Assembly (NCBI GenBank): GCA_021234155.1
Contig: JAJEKV010000035.1
Coordinates: forward strand, 10,540,407-10,604,406
Origin: Isoetes taiwanensis
Lineage: Eukaryota; Streptophyta; Lycopodiopsida; Isoetales; Isoetaceae
Reading direction: 5' to 3'
DNA length: 64,000 nucleotides
This document shows, in pieces, positions 24,081-35,806 of the stretch (within the stretch, counting starts at the first letter, position 1; every line of letters begins with the position of its first letter). Below the pieces are notes generated by a model. The model made no database searches and was not told the DNA's origin. It was given only the letters and a program-made list of their open reading frames with translations. Made by a program: the position numbers and the translations under genes.

Positions 24081-24858
24081 TGAATCATCTAAGTCAGGGA
24101 GAAAGCTCATTATCTTTGACTTAAATTCTGTGTTGGGCAAGAGTGTGCACAAGAATGAAAATATTAACTCAAGATACCAACAGATACAGACAGATGAGCT
24201 TCAATTCAATATAGGAAACAGGTTTTTTTACTGCAGGCCAGGGTTAGCATCACTGTTAGCATTTGTAAGAGAAAGGTTTGATGTTGCCATCTGGTCTTCA
24301 CTCCCTTCTAAAAATCTTCAACCAATTGTGGATCATATTTGTGATGCTTTTTCCATAAAGCTGAAGTTTGTTTACAGCCAGGAGCAGTGTTGGACTCTGC
24401 CACACAAACACCCTACTGAACCTCAAAAGGGGTTGTTCGTGAAGCCATTAGCTGTGGTATGGAAAGAGTACCTAGAGTACTATGGAAATACAGTTCTGAT
24501 CGACAACGAAAGATACAAATCCACTCTGAATCCTGTAGGAAGCTACATATGTCCTTTCTCTTGGACACCGATATTAGCTGGCGACAGATTGCTTGTCATG
24601 GAGCTCATTCCATGGCTTAATGGATTCAAAATGGCTGAAGATGGTATAGTTTATGTGAAAGAGCATCCAATGACTAATGCAGCAGATAGCATATCAGAGC
24701 AGGTGGAACGGATTTTGCTGGCAAACTATGGCAGCAACTTGGGTGATTTAGTCAATATATGGAGCAAGGAATGGAGAAACTGCCATCATGTTATTGGCCT
24801 CTCGACTGGCCCATTGTTGGTACAGACTTTGACTGATGTACAAATTCAAATGTTATGA
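24081..24858 (+). CDS. FCP1/NIF-like domain protein, copy 1, catalytic motif altered
   Basis: The domain belongs to the HAD-type FCP1/NLI-interacting-factor phosphatases. The exon starts after an AG at 24080 and stays open for about 258 residues. Family landmarks in order are IIFDLNSVLGKS (nucleophile loop), FYCRPGLASLLAF, FDVAIWSSLPSKN, FVYSQEQCWTLP, LFVKPLAVVWKEY and TVLIDNERYKSTLNP (family DDSPYKxxxNP). Active enzymes have DxDxT in the first loop; here it is D-L-N-S-V, so the second Asp (acid/base) and Thr are lost, and the DD pair near the end is DN. It is therefore probably not an active phosphatase. It sits just 3' of the Ulp1-like remnant. The start is inferred from the splice site, not from an ATG, so it may be one exon of a larger gene. 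Confidence 0.65.
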
Positions 24859-24969
24859 ATATATGTATCAAAGTTTTTGTTCGTTGCACTTGAGTACTCT
24901 GTTTTTATCTTTCTTATTGGTACAATTATGAGTGTGTATACATAATTAAGTGATTTTCATTTGCTTTGT

Positions 24970-25270
24970 AGATGAATGGACTGAAACACAAAAGACTATT
25001 AAGAAACTAAGAGATAGAGTTCTGCTGCACCCAGAGGTAATACAAACCAACACAAGTTTGCAAGTACATAGGGTTGGGGACCGATTATCGCCTCTATACT
25101 GTTTCCCGACTTTGGGAAAAGGTTGAGCATATTGAAAATTATGAGGAACGAAAGCAACCATGAAATGTATATTGGCAAAGAAATCAATTGTTGCACAACC
25201 CTTGGGAAGGCATAACGGGTCCGAAGATGCGGTGGCCACGCCAAGACTTTATTGGCTCCTCAAACCGAAG
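24970..25270 (+). pseudogene. Possible 3'-5' exonuclease (DEDDh) fragment
   Basis: After an AG near 24972 a helical piece reads DEWTETQKTIKKLRDRVLLH. Farther on, in another frame at about 25160-25255, AQPLGRHNGSEDAVATPRLYWLL resembles the exonuclease III box of DEDDh enzymes, typically H-S-x-x-EDA-x-A-x-x-LY. The other exonuclease motifs were not found, so this is a weak identification. The frame ends where GC-rich sequence of the Mutator-like element begins. Confidence 0.25.
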
Positions 25271-25764
25271 CTCAGAACGGCCCTCCCATCCAAAGCGAAA
25301 TCCAAAATTTCGCCGTAAGAATCTGGCTTGGATTCATTTCAAGCCAACCTCATGACGACGTGATGGGAGCTGCCGGCTGGTGGGGTCTGGCATGCCCACC
25401 GGTTCGCCTAACCCCAACCCGGGTTTGTGGCGTGTTTGGCGGGGCGCTACGGAATAGCACCGTTCGCCTTTGGCTTAACCCCGTCCTAGTAGGTCGGAGT
25501 ACGCCGCAGCAGGGTCATAGAGGGCACCGGTTCGCGGCGAACCCCGTCCCGGCAGGCCGGGAGTACTACCGCTATTAGGCCGGGAGAATCTGGCCAGGCA
25601 GCGTGCCGAGTGGCGGCGTGGCGGCGAGCAGTTCGCTGGCCAAACAGGCCGGGTCTTTGCAAGACGGGCTGGCGGCAGGGCGGCAGGGTGGTAGGGGCGG
25701 CAGGCTTGTCGGCCCGTCACCCGTCTTCGTGAGCCCGTGAGCGCACTAGATTCTTCCATTGTTC

Positions 25765-25865
25765 GTTCCAGTCTTAAGCGAACTGTTCGTTCTCACTGAG
25801 CCTTAAGCGAATTGTTCGTTCTCTGTGATCCTTAAGCGAACCCTTGCCAAGTATCCATTGTTCGT
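25765..25865. repeat. Short tandem repeat CTTAAGCGAAC..GTTCGTTC
   Basis: Three degenerate copies of CTTAAGCGAA-x-TGTTCGTTCTC occur in about 100 bp near the left end of the Mutator-like element. A related CCTTAAGCGGAC occurs near its right end (33309), suggesting subterminal binding-site-like repeats. Confidence 0.55.
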
Positions 25866-25964
25866 TCGAGTCCGTCCGAAGCGGTCTTGGGCGCAAGCTG
25901 AAAGTCGGCGAAGGTGTGAAGTCGAAGTCAAGCACTAAGGTTCATTAAGCTTCGGAACTTATGT

Positions 25965-26168
25965 AGATTTGTTGAAGCTTCTCTTTTATTTCTTAAAGCT
26001 TCTCTTTGTAGAAGGTTCAATGTGGCTCGGAATTTTTTATTTGTTGAAGCTTATTTTGATTTGTTGAAGCTTATTTTTATTTGTTGAAGGTTGGGAACTT
26101 ATTTTTATTTGTTGAAGCTTATTTTTATTTGTTGAAGCTTCTCTTTTATTTCTTAAAGCTTCTCTTCT
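25965..26168. repeat. TTGTTGAAGCTT minisatellite
   Basis: Repeats of TTGTTGAAGCTTATTTTTATT and GAAGCTTCTCTTTTATTTCTTA alternate across about 200 bp with variable spacing. The tract lies inside the left part of the Mutator-like element, just upstream of plus-strand open frames. Confidence 0.85.
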
Positions 26169-26203
26169 TGTGACTCATAATCACCTGGAATTCAGATATC
26201 TAT

Positions 26204-28440
26204 TTGAGAGCACTCTACATTTATCCGCCAGAGACCATGTCTTACCCAGAGGCAGTTCCCCCAGTCGGCATGGATGAGCGTCCCTTGCCGTTTGGCCTGC
26301 AGAGCGGCGCTGATGTCCCCGGACGCATCGGTAGCATTGTCGAATGGTACCCCAACTGGCATTGTCTTAACCCGCTAGGTATGTTTTGTGTGCTTGTTAA
26401 CCGTATTTGTTTTGTGACAGGGAATACCATGGCATTTGGTGCCTCGTGCGCAGGGTCACGTCGGTTGAGAGCGGTCGGGCCCACACCGTTGCCCAGCGGT
26501 GGATTTGCACAGCACCTGGGTGTACACACTTTGTGGACAAGATTCGTCGTGACCCCGGATTTCCGGGATTGACCCGCGATGGAGCTTGGGGCCAATTATC
26601 GAGCCACCATGCGCATCAATGGTGGCCCACCGGAGACACATTCCGCCACGATCCGCAACCCCGCGAATTGCGTAGAGAGTGGTGTCCGAGCGAGAGGGCT
26701 GCAAAACGCCGAAGATCCCCGCAAAAGCGCACGTATGATGGAGGCCGCGGGCCGCATAGAGAGGCGAGGGGAGACAAGGCGAACAACGATGCTTACAGCA
26801 TGTCTCAAATTTCCCGAGGCGGCACTAGATGCCTTCCCCGAGGGGCCTGACGCCATGTTTTATGAGGCCAGCACAAAGACAGTGGAGCGGAGAGGATGCA
26901 GCCCTATCATGAAGGTCGTGACGAGTCGAGCTAGTGCCAGTATGCTCAGCAGAAGATCGACCGCGATGCTATGCGCTCAATGGACCGCCATTGCAGACAG
27001 CAGGACGGTACCATTTGCCCACGTAGGAGGAGTTGCTAGCCGAAGCCCGCAGATACCGCCTCACCCGTGTTATGATGCGGAGTCATCTTTGCCACCGGTT
27101 TTTGGATATGAGCATCCACACTCCAACCGATCCCTCCTTCCACCGGGAGGTGAGTGGTTTGCGCCCGGCCCGGGGAAGAGTTCCAGTCGAGGTAGGGACC
27201 AGGTCAAGTTCAGCCCCATTCATGAGACATGTCCGCTGTAGAGGCCCGATCTCTACATGGCCACCCCTCCTTCCATAGGGCGCTGCAGCGGTGAGGGCTG
27301 ACCCGCCGAGGGTCGCCCGGGTCTTCGATGATATCATGAGGACGGCGATGGCGGTGCGGGCATGGCACACACCTTGACATCGCCATTTCCGCGATCGCAA
27401 TGTCGAGGAAGCGAGGCATGGATAAGAGACCGAGCTTGCGGTTTCTTCATGTACCACGCTGGAGAGTTCGACAGACACACCATCTGGAGCTACGGTGTGT
27501 GTACCCATTCGAGGATGGTCTGCGGCCCCCATAGGCGGTCGTACGGTTCCCGAGCACTACGGATCCGGCTGGGTTACATCTTGATCCCTTTTGGGAAGAG
27601 GTTGGGGTGTTCCACGCGCTTTTGCGGCCGGCCGGATCGCAGAACACCTTGCCATGGTTTGCGGCGAGGAAAAGTGGATAGTGCGGCCACCCATATATGC
27701 GGGGGCCAAGCGCCCGGCATCGGCGCCAACACATCGACCTCCTCGGGCGTGCGCCCACGATGGGCGGTGGGAGGAGGGGCACATTCCAGTGTTGATGAAG
27801 TGCGTGTCGGGTTTATGTTTTAGTTTGTATGGATCGGCCAATCTGACCCTTTGGATGTGCTTGTATGTAGCGTCTTGCGGCCGGATGCTTGGAGAGGCGG
27901 CGTCGTGGAATGTTGATGATAGACCCGTTACTATCACGACTATGTTCAATCGGTTGTCGGAAAGCGTCCCTCCCGAAAAGTCTCCCACCTTCTTCCCGAT
28001 GAGCATCCGGCCCGGGGTACACTCACGTGCGGTGCTCGGCCCATCGTCACAAGGTAAGTCGCAGCGATTCTTTGCTTTAGTTTCAATTCGAGGCAATCCT
28101 GCGGCAAGGGGCAGAAAGTCATACATCTTTGGCTTTGTCACGGTGGTCATTGGATGCTTGTTGCTCTCATACGATCCATGGACTTCACCGCCTAGGTCAC
28201 CGAGGAGATGGGCGATCCGCGTGGGTGGTGGTGCCGACGACAACTGCACTGCCGGTAGGGGGTCTCGAGTGCGCATCAACCTACCAGCGCTGTTGAGTGT
28301 TTCTAGTCCCCTTGTCTTTGTCATTGTGCCCGACACTTTCGTGATCTCACGCACTCTCTTTGTCTGTGGCCAGCTTGGGGTCTTCGGCGGCCCAGGGGCA
28401 CCAGTGAGGTTACATCCAGATGGGGTCGCGGCGTAAATGT
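26204..28440 (+). other. GC-rich open frames of the Mutator-like element, unrecognised
   Basis: Several long open frames overlap on both strands because of high G+C, so coding strand is uncertain. A plausible plus-strand reading starts at ATG 26239 (MSYPEAVPPVGMDERPLPFG), has a GT donor near 26380 and an AG near 26421, then continues as RWICTAPGCTHFVDKIRRD with a Cys/His arrangement. A later frame runs 27591-28436. No domain was recognised. It may be a second element gene or non-coding element interior. Confidence 0.25.
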
Positions 28441-29529
28441 CGCGACTGCATTATGCCGTGCATTGCGTCGACAACAATACTGGCATGCATTGGATTCATC
28501 ATCGCCACCTCGTCGCGAGGCGTGTAGCAAACCGGCCAGGATCTTGTTATCTGGATGGCGGGCTGGGGTACCACGGCGATGTCTTGTTTGGGAGTGGTGG
28601 CCCGTAGTAGTCGGGCTGCTTTTATTGTAGGGTGTCTTGGTACCAACAGACTTCGGTGGTCACTTGTTAGTCTTTGTTTGGGATCTATGTAGCTAGAAGC
28701 TTTTCTCCGTAATCATGTAATCATGTATGTAACATTATATGTAACATTATTTATGTGATAATGTAATCATGTGTGTGACATGGACGCTATGAGTGATGGC
28801 ATATCGGTTTTTCGTGTGGCCTCTCACTTTCGTCTTGCGAGGTCGTCAGTGGTTGGTCCCTCGCTGCGGTCGGCCTTTGCACGCCATCTCGTGGACTCCA
28901 CTGCGGGCATGTTGTTGCCGCTGTCGTAAATCGCGCCATGAAAGGCGTGAGCCGGGGCGGCTGCCTCTATAGAATCGTATCTGCCTGCGAACCTTGGATA
29001 TGATTTCCGCGCACATCTCCCGGGTCAAAAGCATGGCGTTTTGCATAGTGGCTTGCCGATGCGGCGTTCGCCATGAGCAACGCGCATCCCATTGTTGTAG
29101 CAGCGCATCGGGGACATCGGCGCCGTTCCGCGGCGGGCGGTCGCGGAGGCATGTCGCGGAATGAATTGTTGGTTGGGAAATAGCTCATTGTACAATGCGG
29201 GGTGGGCTGCTTGGTAAGGAAATAGTCTCCCGCTATGAGATGGGCGATCGCAATATCGCATCCTCATATCTTTGAGTGTATCTCAATCCCTCCTCGATTG
29301 GTGGCTAGCCATAGATAACTCTGGCGTCCGCAAACATCTTCCAACCGGATGGCGTTGGGGTTATCGTGCAAGGATTGGATAATGGAGTGAGCACCTGCAT
29401 GTCTCTTTGGATATGAGCGCGTGCTATAGCGTCCAAACTTCGGTTGCATGGAAAAAGAGGGTTAGGGGCAACACACGAGAGAGAGTTACACCCTTGTGTA
29501 CTTACCAAGACTCCATCTTTCTTACATAC
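28441..29529 (-). other. Possible 3' exons of the Mutator-like transposase
   Basis: Downstream of the transposase exon ending at 29530, a minus-strand frame at 29305-29440 reads RSLDAIARAHIQRDMQVLTP and stops after ARVIYG. It could be a further exon after the GTATGT donor at 29529, but no SWIM zinc-finger motif was found. From 28441 to 28850 nothing was recognised. Confidence 0.25.
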
Positions 29530-31968
29530 CGGTTAGGATTGTGCCTCCGGCTGGCATCGTCCCATCCGGAAAACCAATGAGATGAGACACTAGTGTGTAC
29601 ATCCTTATATTAACTTTGCACTGCAAGGTTTGGGTCTTCAAAACTTTCCAGTGTGACTCCACGTAGTTTGTTGTGTCGACGTTGGCATGGTTGAACATCC
29701 GTTTGTGTCTCTGCCATTTACCATCCCACGTCGCCCCATTCAACCAGTTGTGATTCAAGTACCTACATCGCGCAACACTTTGTTTGGCCCAGAGTCAGGA
29801 TGATACAACTAATCTACGTTCTGCACTCACCCTTGGATGATGTGGTTTTGTCCGTAGAGAAGTTGAAATTGTGCCAGCTGGGCATTGTAGGCGTTGGCGT
29901 TTGGCTCTGTCATCAACTTTGACAGCCGCAAAGCCACGTCTTTCTTTAGCATCTCCCCGGCCAGGCGCGGCAACAGATATTTTTGCCACGCACGCTTCGC
30001 ATGGAACCAACATGCAAGAACATTGCCTGCAACCTATTTGCAAAACCATGGCTATTGTTTCCAAAGTGTTGATACAATCAATGCACGGTCAGCATACCTG
30101 CTCGCCATCTTCCCAACAATGTGGGTCTTCTGACACAATCTCGGTGATAGCCCGTCTCTCACAGCCGTCCATGTCAATGGTGATTGACCTCGGTCTGATT
30201 GTGCCCATTCGCTCGAAGACAAGACGTAGTGCTATCTTCAGGGCATGTCGTTGGTGCCCCTCGTCGGCCTCCACGCTGCAGAGCATGTAAAACACTGGGT
30301 ACCCCACACCCCCGGCAATCGGTACAACCGCTCCGTACAGCGGAAACTTCCACAGATTTGTACAGAAGGTTGAATCCATGGCCCAACCACCGCCGGCGCT
30401 CCATCTCACAGCAGCCTCCAACATCCTGTCATCTTGGATGACTAGGATCCATGGTCGGTCCAAGGGCTCGGCAGCATGCGGATTCCAGGGCTGGTGAAAA
30501 ATCACCTTCCCGGAGGCTTTCCAATCGTCAATCCCGCTCTCGAGGCTTTCCCAGTCCGTACCCAAACTCCCGCCTACGAGGTGCAATGTGGAGAGATTAA
30601 ATGATAAAATATTTACGGTGCATATCCAGAATGACAAAGTTGAGTGAGAACTCCAAATTCATTACTGTTCCAAAAACTAAGCATTCTCATGAATCTACAA
30701 CATCACTGTTCCATGGTAAAAGAATTTTCAGTGGAGCTTACCGAGTATTCTCTGCCGGTAGGCCAATTGCCACACATCCTCCTGCGCCATAGTGAAGCGG
30801 TACGTGACTCTCTCAACTGGGCTTACTGTCATACGTATTTGTGGTCCCCGTGCTCTTGCCACGTCCCACGCAGCACGGGTCATACCAATACTTCTAAGCT
30901 CTTGTGCGACAGCCGCAAGGAGTTCAGGATGCACGGGCATGGACCAATCCTCCGCATTGCTGAAAGGATCATGGCCAGTGTGTTCGGTGCTAACGTGTAT
31001 CCGTGCACCATTTCCATTATCTTTCACTGTCCGCAAACGAAACAAGCATCCTCTGCGGTGGGACCGTCTGATTTGCCTATCCACCCGGGTCCCTCTCCTG
31101 CGTGGTTGCCTCCATCGGTGGCAGGCATAGTCATCCACAATCTCACCCGTCGCAACCCTGACACGTTGATGTCCATGGACCAAACGGACACGATGAGTGG
31201 TTTGAAGCTCAATCACCCTTTGCTCGAGGCGGTCCACGGCGGTCTCCTCCACGTAGTTGAAGTCGCTATCCTTCATGGTGCGACCACTCTTGCACGTGCA
31301 CACTTCCATGCATGCAGTTATGTATTCCTGTGGGATGCCATGGCGCCGCAGACCGATTTCCCATTCCTCTGAAATCTTTTCAAACGTGGCAGTGGGGGAC
31401 CGATGGGTGCTTCCAAAACTAGCTGATGGGCAACTAGCTGACTCCAAAACTCCACGTAAGGGACTAACTTATGAGGCCCGGTTACGCGCCGGTACAACCA
31501 ACCGCTGGAGTCATCGTCAACTGCAAACTCCTCGCAGTATGCAGCCCATCGGTACATCAACCTGACATGGTGCTCTATGGGTGGCCTCCCGCTTCTCTGC
31601 GAGGCCGGGGGCAAGCGGGGATCAGCAGCACTTATTTCGGACGGGTGGGGAACATAGTGTTGCTGTAGGCACAGCCTCATCAACCCATACACAGACTCGT
31701 TGAGGGCATAACCACCCTGAGGGGCAACACGGAGCCATTGAACTGGGTCCGGGTAGAGACCGGCCAGTTCATGTACAAGCAGTTCTTGGGAATTTTGGCT
31801 GGGAGTAACTTGTGGAGCAACCTGACCAGGCGGGTTCCACCCGTCGCCTACATTATCCCTGGTGTCCTCCTCCGACATTGTGTCATCCTCGGTGTCATGA
31901 AGGTCATACTCACTATCATTTTCATCTGACATCTCACTGACTGAGTCGTCAGTGACTACCTCTGCCAT
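29530..31968 (-). CDS. Mutator-like DDE transposase, spliced, one frameshift
   Basis: The reading starts at ATG 31968 with an acidic N-terminus (MAEVVTDDSVSEMSDENDSE). Exons end or start at good GT-AG sites: about 31968-30742, 30573-30098, 30033-29831 and 29762-29530. A zinc-binding-like N-terminal region has MEVCTCKSGRT and EHTGHDPFSNAEDW. The catalytic core shows WAMDSTFCTNLWKFPLYG (first Asp), SITIDMDGCERRAI (second Asp) and CWFHAKRAWQKYL. The exon at 29762 carries VDTTNYVESHWKVLK, where Glu of NYVES is a candidate for the third acidic residue. One base appears to be gained near 31410, beside a CAGCTAGTT direct repeat, shifting the frame; otherwise the gene looks recent. The superfamily call follows the core motifs and is moderately certain. 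Confidence 0.65.
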
Positions 31969-32196
31969 TCTCCTGCACTCTACTTGGAAGACAAATATAA
32001 ACTACTGCAGCAAAGTGCACTAGCTCTAGCAACTGCGCCTGCTCTAGCACCGACGATCTCGAATAGATATCTGAGGTACAGCTGAACATGAACACAAGCC
32101 TGAGTACAAACCTATAGATACATTGGGGTCTTGACAAAACACAAATAAATCACAAAGCAACGCATTATACTACTTGTTTCCCATTCATAAAAAATA

Positions 32197-32544
32197 TTAT
32201 ACATTGTTTTTGTCCATCCTGAGGACGTGACAATTTGATGCAACAACTTGCATCATTATCTGCACATCCAACATCGTTTCATCTTTATTTGGCTCGGTGA
32301 GCCATTCTACCAGTCGTTCCCCGCAGGGAACGCCGGACGTTAAAGCAATCAGAAGCTCCCTTTCACTCATCCTTGCAACGACGGTGAAAGGAGCGGGAGG
32401 AGTAGGGGGATTGTTGTCCCTTAGAGGAGGAGGAGGAGGAGGAAGCGGGGGATTGCTGGAGATGTCCCTAGGAGGAAGAGGAGGAGGAGCATTACTGCTA
32501 GAAGGGACACATCGTGCGAAGACGGTCTTCAACTGGCGGACCAT
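32197..32544 (-). CDS. Small proline-rich ORF of the Mutator-like element
   Basis: ATG at 32544 opens a 115-residue frame. It has a polyproline stretch (SSNAPPPLPPRDISSNPPLP) and then a helical, acidic C-terminus (ARMSERELLIALTSGVPCGE; EPNKDETMLDVQIMMQVVAS). It lies about 230 bp upstream of the transposase on the same strand, so it may be a separate small element protein or an upstream exon. No family was recognised. Confidence 0.4.
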   Translation of the reverse strand: MVRQLKTVFARCVPSSSNAPPPLPPRDISSNPPLPPPPPPLRDNNPPTPPAPFTVVARMSERELLIALTSGVPCGERLVEWLTEPNKDETMLDVQIMMQVVASNCHVLRMDKNNV

Positions 32545-32759
32545 TGTAACAAGATGGGCAAGAACAATGGCAACAGTTTTCCACAGAAAATGACAATATC
32601 AAGCAATTTCCCTGCCATTGTTAGAATAAAACATTTTAACAAAATATGGACCAGAACAAGAAAAAAAGTGCCCACCAAGTTTCTAATAGAAACTCACTTG
32701 AGCGGATAGAAAGTCCTTGCCGCGGAGATTGGCTTCAAGATCAACCCAGGACTCGAACT

Positions 32760-32826
32760 TCGCTCGAGCGCCACCGGAGGTTCATATATATACTCGAGCG
32801 CCACCGGAGGTTCATATATATACTCG
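32760..32826. repeat. Tandem duplication, 33-bp unit
   Basis: TCGAGCGCCACCGGAGGTTC followed by ATATATATAC occurs twice in a row, then a third partial ACTCGAG start follows. It lies at the inner edge of the right end of the Mutator-like element. Confidence 0.85.
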
Positions 32827-33419
32827 AGATTGTTTGCACTGGCACTACGGGCATATATTCAAGGTTCATATATTCCTTTTTGGATTTTGCAGCACCGAAA
32901 GTTGGATTTAGCACCGAAAGTTGGATTTTCCTCCACCGAACGGTCAGGTACCAAGATGGCCCCTCGATTCGCCTGGGCGAACCCCCTTAGGGTGGCCAGT
33001 ACTGCCACCCGGTACCCGCCATAAAGGGCTGCGTGCGGGCCTGCCACCCGGGATTACGGCTGGGCGAACCCTTAGGGTGGCGGTACTCCCGACAATGTGC
33101 GCATCGGGCCGCCAGTCGGGCAATTGAAGGTGGGTTCGCTAAGAACCCAAGACGGGCCGACTTCCCCGCCATCCGCTGCGGACATAACTTCGGTTAGGGG
33201 TTCGGCACGAACCCGGCGTAATGCCAAGTAAGCCCGGCCGCCCGCCACGCGCTGCGCTGCCGGGTTCGCTGGGCGAATCCGGGTTTGCCCGCTTCTCCCG
33301 AGACTCGCCTTAAGCGGACCCGCTTTGATGCCCAACTTTTAGGGGGCCATTCGGCACCGCGTGCCATGTAGGATGGAAAGGTTTGCCGCTGGCACGCGTA
33401 TAGAAACCGCATGGACTAC

Positions 33420-33528
33420 TGCTTTAGAGGATATCTCTTCAGCCTCTTGGCGGGTTGGAAGACATGATGCAATAGTCATAAGATATCAAGCTCCTACTGA
33501 CATTTTGAAGCTTGGTCATGAATTATGA
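33420..33528 (+). pseudogene. Orphan C-terminal coding fragment
   Basis: Immediately right of the Mutator-like element a plus-strand frame reads TALEDISSASWRVGRHDAIV and ends TDILKLGHEL-stop at 33528. Its position suggests it is the displaced 3' end of the coding block interrupted at about 25270. The family is unknown. Confidence 0.25.
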
Positions 33529-33717
33529 GCCATGCTCATTTTCGGGTGTGTTGTATTTATGTCCACAATATAAATATATCAACCATGTGTACATGAAAAC
33601 CTGTCCATTTCTTATCTTTGCCATGACTGAAACTATTTTTAATGTTTATGCAATTCAACTTTCTTATGTTCAATTCTAATCAACTTACACTTAACAAATT
33701 TTTATAATATTTCTAGA

Positions 33718-33758
33718 ATGTACAACAGATGTACATAAGATATACATCTGTTGTACAT
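33718..33758. repeat. Inverted repeat in GTACAT-rich DNA
   Basis: Two perfect 16-base arms (ATGTACAACAGATGTA at 33718-33733 and its complement at 33743-33758) are separated by 9 bases. A second overlapping palindrome, ATGTACATAAGAT with ATCTTATGTACAT, uses the same sequence. It lies about 80 bp beyond the 3' end of the minus-strand DDE transposase gene. Confidence 0.85.
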
Positions 33759-34659
33759 CTTATGTACATTGATGTATCTAATGCACTTCTGAAGTAGTCT
33801 ATGTCATGTACAATGAAAATTTCTTCAGTTCTTATCTTTTATATGAACAAAGTATTACAATATTTCTGGAAAGTACCACAGATCTGACAGTCCATGTCAT
33901 CTACAATTGCTGGAAGTTGTGATAACAATGTCTCATGGACTTCATCTGGCAAGTGAAATGCTGTGCTTGCCCCCTTCAGCTTGTGTTTTACTTTCTTGAA
34001 TGGGATTCGAACCCCAATCACAGATTCCCCGCGGTACCAAAACATTCTTAGTAGGAAGCAATTTATACTTATTGTGGCAGCCACAGGATTAGTTCATAAT
34101 ATTGTTCTTCTCAATGACACTAGTGCCGTGAGTATTCATTTCCATAGTCATCAATTGAATCTTCTTCCAATGCATGCTTTTCCCCTCGGTGCACATGAGA
34201 ACATAGTATGAAATACCTTCCACATTGTCCGGTCTTTGCAAAAGACACAAATACATCCAAAACGACTCACTGTGTCATCTAAACCCGCCTAAGTCTTCTG
34301 CATACAAAACTTCCACATCATTTTCAACTTCACCACGAGAGGCAATATGATCTGTGGGCTCCAAACTTTTTAGAGACCATTCTCCACAATGTTTAATGTT
34401 CTCACAATTCAACCAATTGAAGTTCATGCAGGCATCACAAAAGCACGAGAGTGGTCTGCATAGCAACTTTGTTGGATCTGCTGGGTTTATAGTTGACACA
34501 GAATGTATCTGCTGAGTACCAGGTAAAGTCTTGCAATTGAATGCTTGCTGCCTGTTCACATCTGTTTTTCCAACCTCCCAAAACACCCTTTCACAATACG
34601 ATTCCTTGGCCCTTAAAACTGCACAAGCTGTTTCTGCACCTGTCACTGGCATGCCATTT

Positions 34660-35806
34660 TGTTTTCTCTGCTCGCCCTATCAACCTTTTGCGCAAAGACA
34701 AGTATGATGGTGAACACTACGAAGACGAAGGTTATGATTGTTGGCACAAGGAGCAAACATGATTTCACTTACAGAGACATGCCATTGGAAACGGTAACCT
34801 CTTTTAAGTATTTGGGAATTATTTTTAGTAGCAATTATTTATGGGATGAATGCATAGAGCAGCGATACATTAATGCGCTTAAGGCACTATGTGCGATGCA
34901 AAAACAATGTCATAAAATACATTTATGGAATTGGGATTTAAAGAAGCAGCTCTATAGAGCACTTGTACAAACAGTTATGCTATATGGTCAGTGAAGTATG
35001 GGCTCAAGCTTGACAAATTTTAATTTGCAAAAAGAAATTTTTGCTTGTACGAGTTAGGGGTGAAAATGCAAACGCCATATGCGATGATGCTTGCAGAAGT
35101 GGGAATGCTGCCTCTTGAGGGAGAAGCAATGATTCATACTGCCTCTTACTTGCTCAAGGTCAATGCATTAAGTGAAGACTGCCTTCCCAGTATAGCTAAA
35201 AGAGCGTCTGCGGATAAAGGTTGGTACCATGATGTAATTTGTTGGTTTCAGAAATGGAATATCAGTGTAGGTGAGTTGGTGGGCAAGAGAGATAAAATAC
35301 GAGATTTGGTTTGTCAGAAGTTTCAAATTAAAACCTGGAGCACGGTCCAAGAGGTAAAGATGTCTTTCTATCAGCAATTTATTAACCCATCTTTACACGT
35401 AGCAAAATACTTGTCAGAGAATATATCTATCTCAAATAGGCATTTGCTTGCTCGCATGCGTTTGAGCTCACATTATTTGAAAATTGAGACTGGAAGATGG
35501 CAGAGGATAGAAAGGGCTGACCGTATATGTGAGTTGTGTCCTGATGGTATGATTGAAGATGAAGAGCACACCCTGTTATACTGTAAGTGTTATGAAGACA
35601 TTAGACTCCAATATTCTATACAAGAAAGTTCATTAGTTGAGCTCTTTGGACTAAACTAGGTGGATTTTGTAAAAATAGGTGGAGAGTGAGGAGTTGGAGG
35701 TTTATGATTAGAGTGATATTTTGTGTTTTGTACTTTCTCATTCTATAGACCTGATAGGTCTCTAAAGGACGTAATAAAACATTTCATTTCATTTCATTTC
35801 ATTTCA
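34660..35806 (+). mobile_element. 5'-truncated non-LTR retrotransposon (LINE) with ATTTC tail
   Basis: The plus-strand reading contains the end of the reverse transcriptase (TTKTKVMIVGTRSK, SFKYLGIIFSSNYLWDE, LYRALVQTVMLYG) and, after a frame change near 34995, a C-terminal domain ending in a Cys-Cys-His-Cys arrangement (RICELCPDGMIEDEEHTLLY, C). The stop is at 35657-35659. The element ends in a CATTT/ATTTC pentamer run at 35783-35806, typical of LINEs with microsatellite tails. It is inserted in the DDE transposase core/C-terminus boundary. The left edge is approximate and no target duplication was found. Confidence 0.8.

Larger units (their letters stand above)
25271..33400. mobile_element. 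Mutator-like DNA transposon, GC-rich
   Basis: This block is clearly richer in G+C than its surroundings and contains a spliced minus-strand transposase (29530-31968). Both end regions carry similar GC-rich submotifs such as GGAGTAC-x-GCC, GGGTTCGC and CTTAAGCG. A weak terminal match exists between GGCCCTCCCATCCAAAGCG near 25271 and the complement of 33325-33350 (GGCCCCC...CATCAAAGCG). Target duplications could not be found, so both borders are estimates. The element appears to be inserted between the FCP1-like block and the DDE transposase at 34-38 kb. Confidence 0.6.

Noticed and set aside
26579-28436. Multiple long overlapping frames on both strands in GC-rich DNA
   Set aside because: High G+C removes stops in all frames; without a recognisable domain I kept only one low-confidence entry.
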